A stretch of 64,000 nt of DNA from Trichomonas vaginalis G3 (GCF_026262505.1 NC_067205.1:10850001-10914000), one strand, 5' to 3'; shown: positions 38,373 through 49,900, counted from the stretch's first letter. The notes: a model not told the origin generated them from the letters alone. Translations and numbers: made by a program.

Positions 38373-39746
38373 ATGATATCGATTCAACATATTAAGGATA
38401 AATATCGCGAAAAGATAGACGCTCTTGTCCAGCGTGTTACACATGCCTTCACTGTAGCTGCCCATGCAGAATGTACAATAGTTTTCAAAATTCATCCTGA
38501 TTATGAAAACGTTTATGTTTATTCAACAGATATCGATGGATTTATTCCAGATAATATTTATCCTCTTATTCCACAAATCTTACCCGATGAATTGCATCAG
38601 TTGAAATGCATGAAAATGGAAAAATTCGGAAATGTCTCTGGGCCACTCTACTTAACATCGATCAGGGTGCAAAGCCCACTTGACAATGCATTTGTCAGCT
38701 GCATATCAACAGCAGAGATTAAATCTTTTTCGAATGACCAAATCAAGGAAATCGAAAACATAATCTCCCAATGCAAGTACGATTTTCAAACTGTGCTTGA
38801 GCATGTCAGGACCCTTCCTGTTTCCGAAATCGAGAAATGTCGCTCTTATAAGTTTTCAGTCGAAAATATCAACACAGATACAGCATTTGAGTCAATTTTT
38901 TCATTTTTCTATTATGCAATTAATGATACTGATGTACCTATCGACTGGAACCAAATAATAGCTTTTATTGCTGAAGCTCAGAAACATTATAATTCAGTAC
39001 CTTATCATAACTGGAGACATGCAACAGATGCGACGCAATTCGTTTACTACTTTGTTTCAATGGAGCCTGTCAGTAAGATGCTTACTTCACTTGATAAATT
39101 TGCTCTTCTTTTGTCCGTTATTTGTCATGATCTTGAACATAATGGTCATACAAACGATTACCATAGAAAGACAAACTCAGACTTTGCTAAGGAGTCCGGT
39201 CCAGATTTACCACCCCTGGAAAATCATCACCAGAACTTAGCCAAAGTATTAGTCAGAAAATTCCTTACTTATACGCTTGATCATCTCTCAGAATCGAAGA
39301 AGGATGATCTGTTCAAGCTAATTACAGAGATTATATTCTCAACCGATATGAGTAAGCATAAATATTTCGTTGATAAAATAAACGAAAACGTCGGTAAGCT
39401 CGATTCCTCTCTTGAATCGCATATTCTTGCATGCCAAGCAATTATGAAGCTGGCAGACCTCTCAAATACCTGCAGACTGTTCCAAGATGGAGCAAAAATG
39501 GCAAAACGTCTAACAGAAGAATGGTACTTGCAAGGGGATGACGAGAGGAGGCTAGGGCTTCCTATATCTAAGGGTATGGATAGGAATAATCCAACGCCTT
39601 TGCCAGTAGATCAAATAGGATTTTACAAATACTGTACTCTTCAGCTTTTGATGGCTGATCAGAAATATTTTGGTTGTTTCGAAGATGTTGTTGCCCAGTT
39701 TAACTCAAATCTTAGTACATGGGAAAAGTTAGCCAAGGAATTATAA
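38373..39746 (+). CDS. 3',5'-cyclic nucleotide phosphodiesterase
   Basis: The protein has 457 residues from an ATG. The C-terminal class I PDE domain (about 160-450) has the metal-binding residues: HNWRH near 212, HDLEHNGHTN with His252 and Asp253, and KLADLSN with Asp362, followed by EEWYLQGDDERRLGLP and the closing QIGFYKYC. The first 145 residues may be a GAF-like sensory domain (weak). It hydrolyses cAMP or cGMP and would work with the trichomonad membrane cyclases; substrate preference cannot be told. All catalytic residues are present. No membrane segment is seen. Confidence 0.93.
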   Translation: MISIQHIKDKYREKIDALVQRVTHAFTVAAHAECTIVFKIHPDYENVYVYSTDIDGFIPDNIYPLIPQILPDELHQLKCMKMEKFGNVSGPLYLTSIRVQSPLDNAFVSCISTAEIKSFSNDQIKEIENIISQCKYDFQTVLEHVRTLPVSEIEKCRSYKFSVENINTDTAFESIFSFFYYAINDTDVPIDWNQIIAFIAEAQKHYNSVPYHNWRHATDATQFVYYFVSMEPVSKMLTSLDKFALLLSVICHDLEHNGHTNDYHRKTNSDFAKESGPDLPPLENHHQNLAKVLVRKFLTYTLDHLSESKKDDLFKLITEIIFSTDMSKHKYFVDKINENVGKLDSSLESHILACQAIMKLADLSNTCRLFQDGAKMAKRLTEEWYLQGDDERRLGLPISKGMDRNNPTPLPVDQIGFYKYCTLQLLMADQKYFGCFEDVVAQFNSNLSTWEKLAKEL

Positions 39747-39921
39747 TCATATTTATAATTTTAGTTTAGATTTCATACTTACTTTGTATATTAACTTTCT
39801 TTTATATAAAATGCATTATAAAACTCCATGTTTTTGATTGAAATTAATTTCACCTTAATTATTTTAAAACATACTATGTTAACCCATCATCCAGCGCAGA
39901 TTGTCTGTATATATTTTCATT

Positions 39922-40092
39922 ATGGATGTTATTATTATATCGTGCATGATTAAATGCATTAAAAAGACGAAATCTCCTCATGATGATGAGAATTTAATGG
40001 ATGATAATATTGTCGTTGGTGAAGATATCATTAATAATAGTGGTGATGATGATATCACACTTAGTCAACCAAATGGTGGTGAAAAAATTTAA
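39922..40092 (+). CDS. Possible small membrane-anchored acidic protein
   Basis: A 56-codon frame from an ATG directly preceded by a TTTTCATT initiator-like word. It has a short hydrophobic N-terminus (MDVIIISCMIKCIKKTKS) and a very acidic tail (DDENLMDDNIVVGEDI). It could be the last exon or relic of a surface protein with a short cytoplasmic tail. Weak. Confidence 0.25.
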   Translation: MDVIIISCMIKCIKKTKSPHDDENLMDDNIVVGEDIINNSGDDDITLSQPNGGEKI

Positions 40093-40206
40093 AATAAAAA
40101 TGAATTATTGATTTTGCATACCCTAGAACTAGATTTCTCATTTTCAATAATTTTATATGAATTTTCTATTATTCAAATAGGCTTCATGATATGGAAATAT
40201 AATTTT

Positions 40207-40776
40207 TTATAATAAAATCGAAAAAATAAGAAAAATATGGATTGTCCAAATGTTTCTACAATAACAGAAAGTTAGGAGCTTTGCATCTGGACACCTAAGA
40301 AGGTTTATTTCAAATAATTTTCCAAAAAATTCAACTTGATTGACGTCTGATCCTGATTCACCTCCACAAGCTGATTTCAAAGCATAAAATTTAAAGCATC
40401 TAACAAAACTTGTATTGTAATTAAAGAAAAATTGCTTTGCTTCGGATTCTGCCATAGCATAATCATATTCTTGGTATTCTTTATACTCTCTACCATTTTC
40501 ACTAACAGCTGCTCCTATCTTGACTGGTCGACATGGAAGGCTTGATGTTGTGATTTCGAAAGATTCGATTGTAATGTAATGCCAAGGAAAGCAAACTGAA
40601 AAATACCCACGATTATTCTTTGGAATCCAATATGATGTGAGAGAATAATCAAAATCAAAAGCCTTGTTTATTTCGCGACCATCTAAATGATCAGATTCTT
40701 CCAGTGAAATAGATTGGTAATAAGCGTTTCCACGAAGGTTATATAAGTGTCGTAGTATTCCATTCTTTTCTAAATA
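40207..40776 (-). CDS. F5/8 type C (discoidin-like) domain protein, 3' exon
   Basis: The segment encodes a galactose-binding-like fold typical of trichomonad F5/8C proteins: AFDFDYSLTSYWIP, FSVCFPWHYITIESFEITTS, PVKIGAAVSENGREY and SDVNQVEFFGKLFE. The open frame has no ATG. Upstream, at 40911 to 40816, a second stretch in a different register (KREIYLEGDLKLIKHITRN, then SQEQEK) reads on smoothly if bases 40815-40777 are removed as an intron that starts GTTTAT and ends TTTTAAG. The gene start lies further upstream and was not found. The C-terminus is hydrophobic and may be a membrane segment. It could also be a decaying gene. Confidence 0.55.
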   Translation of the reverse strand, partial: YLEKNGILRHLYNLRGNAYYQSISLEESDHLDGREINKAFDFDYSLTSYWIPKNNRGYFSVCFPWHYITIESFEITTSSLPCRPVKIGAAVSENGREYKEYQEYDYAMAESEAKQFFFNYNTSFVRCFKFYALKSACGGESGSDVNQVEFFGKLFEINLLRCPDAKLLTFCYCRNIWTIHIFLIFSILL

Positions 40777-40815
40777 CTTAAAATGCAATTACAGGAAATA
40801 ACTAAAGAAATAAAC

Positions 40816-40911
40816 CTTCTCTTGCTCTTGGCTAGCTAAATTGCGAGTAATATGTTTAATTAATTTTAAATCCCCTTCCAAATATATTTCACGTTTACCG
40901 ATATTTTTGGA
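40816..40911 (-). CDS. Candidate upstream exon of the F5/8C gene
   Basis: About 32 codons (KNIGKREIYLEGD...SQEQEK) without a start, preceded by an in-frame stop at about 40912-40914. The exon call depends on a 39-nt GT...AG intron at 40777-40815; splicing would keep the reading frame of the discoidin-like domain. Confidence 0.35.
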
Positions 40912-41093
40912 ATTCTACCCACTGCTATGAAAAAGTTGGAATTTGACAAATTTCTAGAAATTGAGATGATCTTCAAAAAATTAATTTTCAATTTTATTTT
41001 AGTTTTCGTCATGATAAATAGCATTGACATGATATTTTATTTAACATTCATTGTTCATGTATAACTTTCTGTAATTTTTTGATATAAAAATCA

Positions 41094-41948
41094 ATGAAGT
41101 GTACGCTCACTTACAAAGCCAAGTCCTTTGTAATAAGTATTCCAGAAGATGGGATTGGCGCTTTATTATTTGATGAAGCAAGCAAACAGACCAAAATAGC
41201 TCCTAAGAGAACAATAATCGTTTATAACAAAAATGGAGATGAAATACTGATAAATAAAGATACAAAAATAAAGGATATTGGTGTTTCAACATTTATAGTT
41301 AAGGATGCTGGCTTAAGTCTTGATTGGAAGACTGTATTCTTACTTGCATACTTGGGTCCATTCAGTATTGCTATAGCTTTCGTGTTATTACTGGGTGACA
41401 AATTAAAATGGAACTGCTATTTCACAATTGGATTTATCATGTGGGAACTTCATTATGTAAAAAGAGCATATGAAGCTATTTCAGTTCATGCTTACTCACA
41501 ATCATTAATGCCATTCATCGGTGTCATGAAAAATGTTGTCTATTATTGGGGATTTACCCTTTTAATTACTTATAATATGTACAAGAGATCGCAAACTATT
41601 GACAAATTAGAGCTTTGTCAAATAATTGCTATTCCACTTTGGTTTGTCAGTGAGTGCTTAAACTTTTATTGCCATTACACACTTGCTCACCTTCGTCCAA
41701 AAGGCTCTAAAGAACGTTTCCTTCCAAAAGGTTTCTTATTCAATAGAATAACATCTCCAAATTATACATTTGAAATTAGTGGATGTATATTCTTTGCTGT
41801 TTATACTCGTTTAATCACTGCTGTGATATTTGCCACTGTTGGTGGTTCATATATGCTCATGTGCGCACATCAAAAGAGAAAAAGTTACATTAAGAGATGG
41901 CCAGAAGCAAAGAATCGAGGAAGAATAACACCATTTACTTTCTTATAA
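41094..41948 (+). CDS. Trans-2-enoyl-CoA reductase (TECR/Tsc13 family)
   Basis: The protein has 284 residues from an ATG. The first 75 residues are a ubiquitin-like N-terminal domain as in TECR; then come several membrane helices (about 80-185, 230-260). The C-terminal steroid-dehydrogenase-type segment is clear: HLRPKGSKERFLPKGFLFN, SPNYTFEISG, and RWPEAKNRGRITPFTFL at the end. It performs the last reduction step of very-long-chain fatty acid elongation in the endoplasmic reticulum. Length and motif order are normal, so it is probably active. Confidence 0.88.
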   Translation: MKCTLTYKAKSFVISIPEDGIGALLFDEASKQTKIAPKRTIIVYNKNGDEILINKDTKIKDIGVSTFIVKDAGLSLDWKTVFLLAYLGPFSIAIAFVLLLGDKLKWNCYFTIGFIMWELHYVKRAYEAISVHAYSQSLMPFIGVMKNVVYYWGFTLLITYNMYKRSQTIDKLELCQIIAIPLWFVSECLNFYCHYTLAHLRPKGSKERFLPKGFLFNRITSPNYTFEISGCIFFAVYTRLITAVIFATVGGSYMLMCAHQKRKSYIKRWPEAKNRGRITPFTFL

Positions 41949-42152
41949 AAATATAAAATTATAAAAATTCAATATTATTGTAACCTTTATGGTGCATAAA
42001 AATGATTCTAAAAGTTACAAAAATGAATATTTGACATATATTACTTCAGTGGTATGAAACTTAAGGCTAAATAGAAAACAAAAAAAAAATTACGACTTTT
42101 CATTGAAATTAGAAAAATTTTATTTTTTCGACTTTGAATTGAATTTTTTATT

Positions 42153-43840
42153 ATGAGTGTGGAATTGACTCACAACTATGAATATATTGCAGCTCATATC
42201 AAAGATTACATTGAAGATAATAAGTTCTTTGATACATTTGCAAAGGAAGATATATGTAGAATCATGAAAAACGCAAATCTAACGCCGAAAGATTTCACTC
42301 TTCTTAACCAATCCACATCTGCAATTAAACCATATGAGTTATACGTATGCATTCGAAATGCTAAAGTTTCGATTAAAAACAGCAAAGAAGCAATTTTATT
42401 TCTTAAATCAATGCAAAAGTTCTTGAATCTCCAAGTATTAGATGGTGTTATTGATTTTTTATGAGAAAATGAGAAAAAGGCAGTGAAAACTACAAGAAAA
42501 GCCACCAAACGTCAAACAAAATTAAATTCAATCCAAGAACCACATAATGACAATGAAAAACCATCAACAAACGCTCAAGACAGAGAGAATGAAGGCGATT
42601 TAACTAGAATTCAAGATAATAAAGATATTATAAATGAGATTCTACGAAAATATCATGAAATAGAGAATTCGGGAAATACAGAAGAAATAGTTAAATTATT
42701 TGCAGAATATTGCGAAGTAGAAAATGAAAAAACTATGAGAGAAATAATCAAGAAGGGGTTTTTGACAAGGGAGTTAAAGATCATAAGAGTCTTCATTATG
42801 CATGTGGTAAAGGATATCTCACATTTATTAAATATCTTGTTGAATGTGGATGCAATATAGAAGCATGGGATAATAATGGATTCACACCGCTCATGCATGC
42901 ATCCAAAAATGGTCAACTTGAAGTTGTAAAATATCTTATCTCAGTTGGAGCAAATAAAGAAGCAAAAACTAATGATGGATCTACTCCACTCATTATTGCA
43001 TCAGAAATAGGTTTTCTCGAAGTTGTTAAGTATCTTATATCAGCTGGATCTGATATAGAAGCAAAGGATCAAAATGGATATACACCCCTCATGTTTGCAT
43101 CAGCTAAAGGTCATCTTGAAGTTGTTAAATATCTTATATCAGTTGGAGCTAATAAAGAAGCTAAAACTAATGAAGGACATACTTCACTCATTTGTTCATC
43201 AATTGAAGGTCAGCTTGAAGTTGTTAAATATCTTGTCTCAGTTGGAGCTAATAAAGAAGCAAAGAATAATTATGGATACACCTCACTCAGTGCGGCAACA
43301 AATAATGGCCATTTTGAAGTTGTTAAATATCTTGTCTCAGTTGGAGCTGATAAAGAAGCAAAGACAACGTATGGACAAACACCTCTCCTGCGGGCATCAA
43401 TTAATGGTCAACTTAAGATCGTTAAATATCTTATTTCAGCAGGAGCTAATAAAGAAGCAAAGGATAATAATAGATATACTTCACTCCTTATTGCAACCCA
43501 ATTAGGCAAGCTTAATATTATTAAATATCTTATCTCAGTTGGGGCCAATAAAGAAGCTAAGGCTATAGACGGTAAGAATCCACTCACGATTGCAACTGTA
43601 TTGGGCAATCTTGAAATTGTGCAATATCTTATCTCAGTTGGGGCTAATATTGAAGCAAAGAATGAGAATGGAACAACACCTCTCATGGCTGCAGCAGCAG
43701 GTGGTAATCTGGAAGTTGTTAAATATCTTATCTCGAAAGGAGCTAAAAAAGATGCAAAAGATATTGCAGGATCTACTGCACTCTTCTATGCATCAGCTAA
43801 TGAACACCTTGAAATAGTCCAATATCTATCTTCGTTGTAA
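42153..43840 (+). pseudogene. Ankyrin-repeat protein with stop and frameshift
   Basis: The N-terminal domain (SVELTHNYEYIAAHIKDYIE...) is read from 42153 and meets a single in-frame TGA at 42462-42464, after which the same frame continues to about 42770. There the frame changes near a GGGGTTTTT run. The ankyrin repeats (KYLISVGANKEAKTNDG, about ten of them) are then open to 43840. The paralogue at 50033-51717 has the same N-terminal domain. With one stop and one frameshift the gene is probably not producing a full protein of about 560 residues. Confidence 0.8.
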
Positions 43841-44097
43841 CCAAATAAGCCACTCTTTTATAATGACGTTTAAACGTTCAAGTTTTCTATTTTTTTAGTC
43901 AATTTTGGTCAATTTGTAGCAATTATAAATATAGTCTGTTTTGAAGACTTTAAATATAGCATATGATCAGTAATTATTAAGCATGTTATGATATGAGCAT
44001 GTAACGGAAAGATACTTGAAAGTATTGTTATTTAATAAAGGTTGACAATCTAAAAAACTATTTATCAGATACTAAATTGATATCGATATTTTATTTT
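43841..44097. other. Intergenic DNA
   Basis: AT-rich spacer with no gene. Confidence 0.4.
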
Positions 44098-44368
44098 AGG
44101 GTTTTCCTACATGTGCAAAAAATGCGCAAAAACGATTATTTTACATTCAAACTGCGCATTATTTGTGCGTTTAAAAATCTATCCGCGTAAAGTAGTCAAA
44201 AGATGTAAGCATTTTTTCTTTAATATATTTTGCATATGCAATTGTGGCTATACTTTATTAATGGTTTTGATTATTTATAATAGTCAACTCCACACTTTTT
44301 CAAATGCGCAAAATATGCGCAGATTCAATTTCATTTTTGCGCATTTTTTGCACCCCATGTAAAACCCT
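44098..44368. mobile_element. 271-bp MITE with AGGGTTTT / GCAAAAAATGCGC ends
   Basis: The left end AGGGTTTT and, 8 bp on, TGCAAAAAATGCGC are present inverted at the right end (GCGCATTTTTTGCA... AAAACCCT). The arms are about 30 bp with an 8-bp mismatched stretch. No transposase; several GCGCA words inside. The 83-codon frame inside is not credible. Confidence 0.7.
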
Positions 44369-44392
44369 TTTAATTAAGTGAGAAAACTAGAT

Positions 44393-44976
44393 AAATTAGT
44401 AATATCCTCATATGACTATTAATCTTTTTTGTTATTAAAATAAAGATATGTTGATATTATAAGAGCATGTCAGAAAGTGGTAAGTGCATCCTTAATAATT
44501 GCATTATTTTAAAGAATGAAAATGAAAAATATAATATTGTGTGTTAGGATGTACACTCATAATAAAAAGTATATTATAATTTTTAATCTTCTAACAATAA
44601 AAAAATATATAAATTAGTAATGTCCTCATATGACTATTAATCTTTTTTGTTATTAAAATAATGCAATTATTAAGGATGAGCATTATTTTAAAGAATGAAA
44701 ATGAAAAATATAATATTGTGTGTTAAGATGTACACTCATAATAAAAAGTATATTATAATTTTTAATCTTCTAACAATAAAAAATATATATATAAATTAGT
44801 AATGTCCTCATATGACTATTAATCTTTTTTGTTATTAAAATAATGCAATTATTAAGGATGAGCATTATTTTAAAGAATGAAAATGAAAAATATAATATTG
44901 TGTGTTAAGATGTACACTCATAATAAAAAGTATATTATAATTTTTAATCTTCTAACAATAAAAAATATATATATAA
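44393..44976 (+). repeat. 182-bp tandem repeat, three copies
   Basis: Copies begin with AAATTAGTAAT at 44393, 44611 and 44793. The last two are 182 bp apart and nearly identical; the first is longer by about 36 bp, including GTAAGTGCATCCTTAA, which resembles a TTAAGG(G)TGCAC transposon terminus. The array ends right at the 3' end of the coiled-coil gene. Confidence 0.85.
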
Positions 44977-44979
44977 AAT

Positions 44980-47448
44980 TTACTTTCTTGGTGTTCTAGA
45001 TGCTGTAGCTCTTTCCTTTTCCAGTCTTTGCAGTCTAGCAATCAAAGTAGCGACTGCTTTTTGTATTTTTGACTCATTCCATTGGCCAGTGACTACAAAG
45101 CATTGAGATAGAATAGGAATTAAATAACTATTATCGAAATTCTTTGTAGGTGAAATATTTTCGAGAGAAAATTCTTTTTCTCTGAGTTTTGAAGCATTTT
45201 CTTGGTACAACAATGATAGTTCTTCAGCATTTTGTTGACTTGCTTTCAGTTTGGAACTCAAATTTAGATTCTTTAGTTCTAATTCAGCTTTATGATCATC
45301 GTATGCCTTTTGTACCTTCTGGAGCTCATTGACATACTTATCCTGTTCATCTTTCATGATTTTTTCGATCTTTTTCTCAAATTCTAATTTATTATCGTTC
45401 ATTTCTTTTTTAATTCCAATGTTTTCGGCTTCAACTGCTTGTATCTGCTGTGTATATCTGTTACATCGTGTCTGAAGTTGAAGAATATTGTTTCGTAATT
45501 CCGAATTTTCTGAAATTAACTTTTGGAACTCTTCTTCTTGCTTTGTTTTGTTTGCTTTGGTGGAGGAAAGTGATGTTTGCTTAACTTCATCGATAATTGT
45601 ACGCGCTTTGATAGGAATTTCTGCGAAATCTGTGTCGGATCCAAGAATTGGACGAAGTTCGACTTCCATGTTAGTCAAAACGCTGCTGCATTCATCAACA
45701 AACATGGAAATGCATCGAACATCGTTTTGATCGTCGATTTCTCGTTGAAATTGTGAAGTTAAAATGTGTTTTGCGTTTATAAAGGTAGATTGAAGATTTC
45801 GAACGAAATCAAGAACATTATTAAGGATGTTGTCATCAGAGGAGTCAGGGAAATACTGTAATAATGACTTCGTTCGACGGTTTTTCTCATTAATTATTTC
45901 AATCAGTCTTCCGTTGACAGATGAAAGGAGAGAGACGACTGCGAAGACTTTGTAGTTCTTCTTTGGCATTAATATGTTCATAATGTCCTCTACAGCTTTG
46001 TCGGAACCGGTTGATGCTTCAAAAATAGGTGTTTCATTGGATTCACTGACCAAATTGAGGGAATTTGTAACCGCTGACTTAACAGTTTCAAGAATTGACT
46101 CGTTTTTATTGATGGGAACTAAAGATTTCAAAGGAATACTCGTGACATCATCATTATTAACGAATTTAGCAATAAAATTGACTAATCCGTTAATGAGAGA
46201 CTCGTAACTGCTTCTTTCATCAAAGTTTTCGGTATTTTGTTGAGATTTTGAAATTAATAATTTAATATTTGAGGAAATTTCGGTTTCATTGCCTTTGAAA
46301 TCGAGTTCATCCTTGATATTATTGACAATTTGCTTGTAATAATTGAGTCCGCCGAGTAATTTAGATTTTTCTTCCTCAAGGTCACTAATTGATCTGTTTA
46401 GAGCATCGAACCGCTCATTCTGTTGTTCGCTTTCTTGTTCTGCATTATCAGGAAGTTCTATTTCTTTACTAATTTCTTCTTCGATTTTTGCTTTCAATTT
46501 ATTTGCCAAAATCATGTCTTCGTTGGTTTCATCAAGTTTCTCTTGTGCGTGTTTAAGAGTTTCTTGTGCTGTTGACTTATAAGAATTAGAAACTTCTCTT
46601 TGTGGAGAGAGTTTCATTTCTGTAAAGCTGTTTTGGTTAGCATTTGATGATCTTCTTGAATTTACTGGTGAATTAGCTGATTCGGAAAGCGTAGAAATGG
46701 TTTGTTGAAGATTTTCAATTTGATTTTCCAATTTTGAAACTTTTGCTTTAGAAATATTTGCGGATCGCTTGGATAACGTAAGTTCGGCATCAATTTTATG
46801 CATTTTGTTCTCTAAATCTCGGATATCATTTAGAGATGTTACGTATTTTTCATGAAGAGAGTTAACTTGCGTTCGATATTCCTCGCGCTCTTTAGTAGTC
46901 TGCTTTAACGATGCTTGGAGATCGTTTATTTTCGTTTGGGATTGGTTTGTCATTTGCGAATATTGATTTTTGGATTGGATCAATGATTCTTTAGTATTTT
47001 TGACTTTCGTTTTAAGATTTTCTAATTCGAGTGTAAGATTTTCTTTTTCATTACGAACAAAAAATAAATCTGCTTTTAACTTGTCAACTTCTTGATTTTC
47101 TTGATCTGAATTGTCGAGTGATAGTGTTGGTGGGGTGTGCAATCGTGTTAAAGCGTTTGATGATAAGCATGAATTCTTTGTTTCGGTAACAATCTCATTT
47201 AAGAAATAACGAAAACCAAAATCTATCATTTTGGCAAGATCGTAAGATATTGGTGTGTGTTTTGAAGATTGGAGAGTATTTGATAGTTGTGTTCCCAATT
47301 TAGTTAAAAATAACCTTCCATTTGTGAAATCGTTCAATTGTGGAACTTCTTTATCGATGACATCCTTAAGTAATTCGCTCAAACGACTTAATGGACTTGA
47401 ATTGAGAGCATAAGAGCGACCGGGTGATGTCGATCCTGATGTGTCCAT
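44980..47448 (-). CDS. Large coiled-coil protein
   Basis: The protein has 822 residues from an ATG. The Ser-rich N-terminus (TSGSTSPGRSYALNSS) is followed by a mostly globular part (about 20-115), then long coiled-coil stretches (about 125-260, 290-370, 645-790) separated by a helical middle, with Leu/Glu/Lys heptads. No motor, SMC ATPase or calponin motif is visible. It could be a cytoskeletal or centrosome-associated protein. Ends in RLQRLEKERATASRTPRK. No family can be named. Confidence 0.7.
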   Translation of the reverse strand: MDTSGSTSPGRSYALNSSPLSRLSELLKDVIDKEVPQLNDFTNGRLFLTKLGTQLSNTLQSSKHTPISYDLAKMIDFGFRYFLNEIVTETKNSCLSSNALTRLHTPPTLSLDNSDQENQEVDKLKADLFFVRNEKENLTLELENLKTKVKNTKESLIQSKNQYSQMTNQSQTKINDLQASLKQTTKEREEYRTQVNSLHEKYVTSLNDIRDLENKMHKIDAELTLSKRSANISKAKVSKLENQIENLQQTISTLSESANSPVNSRRSSNANQNSFTEMKLSPQREVSNSYKSTAQETLKHAQEKLDETNEDMILANKLKAKIEEEISKEIELPDNAEQESEQQNERFDALNRSISDLEEEKSKLLGGLNYYKQIVNNIKDELDFKGNETEISSNIKLLISKSQQNTENFDERSSYESLINGLVNFIAKFVNNDDVTSIPLKSLVPINKNESILETVKSAVTNSLNLVSESNETPIFEASTGSDKAVEDIMNILMPKKNYKVFAVVSLLSSVNGRLIEIINEKNRRTKSLLQYFPDSSDDNILNNVLDFVRNLQSTFINAKHILTSQFQREIDDQNDVRCISMFVDECSSVLTNMEVELRPILGSDTDFAEIPIKARTIIDEVKQTSLSSTKANKTKQEEEFQKLISENSELRNNILQLQTRCNRYTQQIQAVEAENIGIKKEMNDNKLEFEKKIEKIMKDEQDKYVNELQKVQKAYDDHKAELELKNLNLSSKLKASQQNAEELSLLYQENASKLREKEFSLENISPTKNFDNSYLIPILSQCFVVTGQWNESKIQKAVATLIARLQRLEKERATASRTPRK

Positions 47449-47723
47449 TTTTTCAATATAAAATCAACGATTATTTATATGAAAAAAAAATGTTTCTCAG
47501 GTTATATAAAGTCTGTGCAATCAGTTTATAAAGGTCGATGTTCTGACCTTCATTCCAATATGAAGATTATCCACAACCCAGTTCTGAAATCTCACTAAAT
47601 CAGAAAACATTAAAAAAATATCTCGAATATTTCTGAATTTTGTTTATAATAATAAATAAATAATAAATAAATAAACTTATACAGCACATCCTACACAATG
47701 CAAATTCTATGTTAATTATAATC
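47449..47723. other. Intergenic DNA
   Basis: AT-rich spacer; nothing recognised. Confidence 0.4.
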
Positions 47724-49010
47724 TCAATCAGGAACTTTAGCTCCAACTGAAATGAGATATTTAACGACATCAAGTTGATCCTCTGCATATGCATATAAAA
47801 GTGGTGTATACCCATCTTCATCCTCTACATCTTTATCAGCTCCTACTGAAACAAGATATTTGACAATATCAAGATGGCCATATCCTGATGCAAAAAGAAG
47901 TGGAGTGCTTCCAGAATTATTCTTAGCCTCTATATTAGCTCCAACTGAGATAAGATATTTAACAATATCAAGATGACCACTTCCTGATGCAACTATGAGA
48001 GCAGTCTTATCCTTATCATCCCTTGCTTCTATTTCAGCTCCATGAGATATGAGATATTTAACAATATCGAGATGGCCATGAGCTGATGCTAAAAGGAGTG
48101 GAGTATATCCATCTTGGTCCCTTTCTTCTTTATTAACTCCAGCTGAGACAAGATGTTTAACAACTTCAAGGTTGCCTACATTTGATGCAGCAAGGAGTGG
48201 AGTTGATTCATAGCTATTCTTTGTTTCTAAATTAGCTCCAGCAGAAATAAGATATTTAACAAGTTCAGGATGGTTTCGTGTTGATGCACAAATGAGTGGA
48301 GTTGATCCATCACTAGCTCGTGTTTCTATATCAGCTCCAACAGAGATTAGATATTTGGCAATTTCTGTTGCGCCGTGGATTGATGCAGCATTGAGTGGGG
48401 TTAATCCATAATTATTCCTTGTTTCTATATTAGCCCCGACTGAAATAAGGTATTTAACAATTTCAAGATGTTGGCGAAGTGATGCATAAAAGAGCGAAGA
48501 CCATTCATTATTATCTTTTGCTTCTTTATCAGCTCCAACTGAAATAAGGTATTTAACGATTTCAAGTTGACCTCGATGTGATGCACCAATGAGAAGAGTA
48601 AATCCACTATTATTCTTTGCTTCTTTATTAGCTCCAATTGATATAAGATATTTAACAACTTCAAGATGACCATTTCCTGATGCAAACGTGAGTGGAGTGA
48701 ATCCATTATCATCCTTGGCCTCTATATTAGCTCCAATAGAAATGAGATATTTGAAAATTTCAAGACTGTTACTATGGGATGCTATAATGAGTGGAGTTTG
48801 TCCTTTGTTTTTTGTTTCTTTGTTGCAACCACATTCGATTAAATGTTTAACTAATCCGAGATTTCCTTTTACGCACGCCATCAAAAGTACATTAAATTCT
48901 TTAATTTTATCTGTCTTCTCCCAAAGTTTTTCATCAACTGCTTTTCCGAAAATTTTATGATTTCCTGTTTTGACAAGTACATCAAAGAATTTGAATTTAA
49001 TTCTGCAATT
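47724..49010 (-). pseudogene. Ankyrin-repeat protein fragment, frameshifted near its start
   Basis: About eleven ankyrin repeats of the KYLISVGANIEAKDDNG type are open from about 48960 down to 47724. Upstream the frame can be followed to a segment FFDVLVKTGNHKIFGKAVDE, but the matching part (DIPDYLSKIAEL) lies in another frame near 48985-49010, and the N-terminal domain seen in the paralogues at 42153 and 51717 is absent. The gene has lost its 5' end and carries a frameshift. Confidence 0.7.
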
Positions 49011-49890
49011 TTGCTGAGATAGTCTGGAATATCACTTTGTCTTGAACGAGATTACTCATTTCAGCTAAAAGAAAAATGAAGTAGAAATTATAAAAATAAA
49101 TTGAATGAATAATCAAATAAATTTTAAATGAATATTAATAGATACTAATTGTTCAATATGATTGCTTTGTGAAGCAATTGAAAAGTAGTGATAAAAATTG
49201 AGAGAAAGGTCAGCGATTGGAAAATTTTGGTAAGACTATTTTGAGAGAAGAAAACAGTTTTACTCTCAATCTCGAATTGAGACTTCTTGCTTAGTAAAAC
49301 TAATAAATATGCATTAAATAGTAAATGATGAATTGTGATTAAAATTTTTATTGAGATGAGGTCAAATTGAATTTTTTATGGTGTTTAATTAAATTTGAGT
49401 CTCAAAATCAGAATTTCTGATATTATGTAATGTAGAATGAAATCTGGCGGTTTTGACATCCCATCCCACCTAATAGCAAATCAAAAAAATTTAAAAAAGG
49501 GAATTGAAAGGTTTACACGCGAAGGATATGATTTCAAGTTTATAGTCGCATATATAGAAATTGCTTGAAATCAATTTGCATGGTCATAAACTAGGATGTG
49601 ATTCTAGTACAAATATAAAACATATTTAATTCAAACAATTAAAAAATACTTAATTTTGTTCTTTGCTATTGCCAACAAACTGTAGCAGGACTATTTTTTA
49701 TTTTGTTATCGTTCGTTTCTTTTTTATTCATTAATTTGATCACTTAATTTGAAAAATTAAAAATTGAACTACTTTTATATCAAGGTTTTTTAATAGAATA
49801 GTATTAACTTTGATGGGGTAGCTTCGGCAATAATGATTATAAGGAATCGAATGCTACACTAATTTTCAATTTAATTTTTTTTAATTTAAT
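49011..49890. other. Intergenic DNA
   Basis: AT-rich; no gene, N-terminal ankyrin domain or repeat was recognised. Likely the eroded 5' side of the ankyrin gene. Confidence 0.4.
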
Positions 49891-49900
49891 TTAATTTTAA

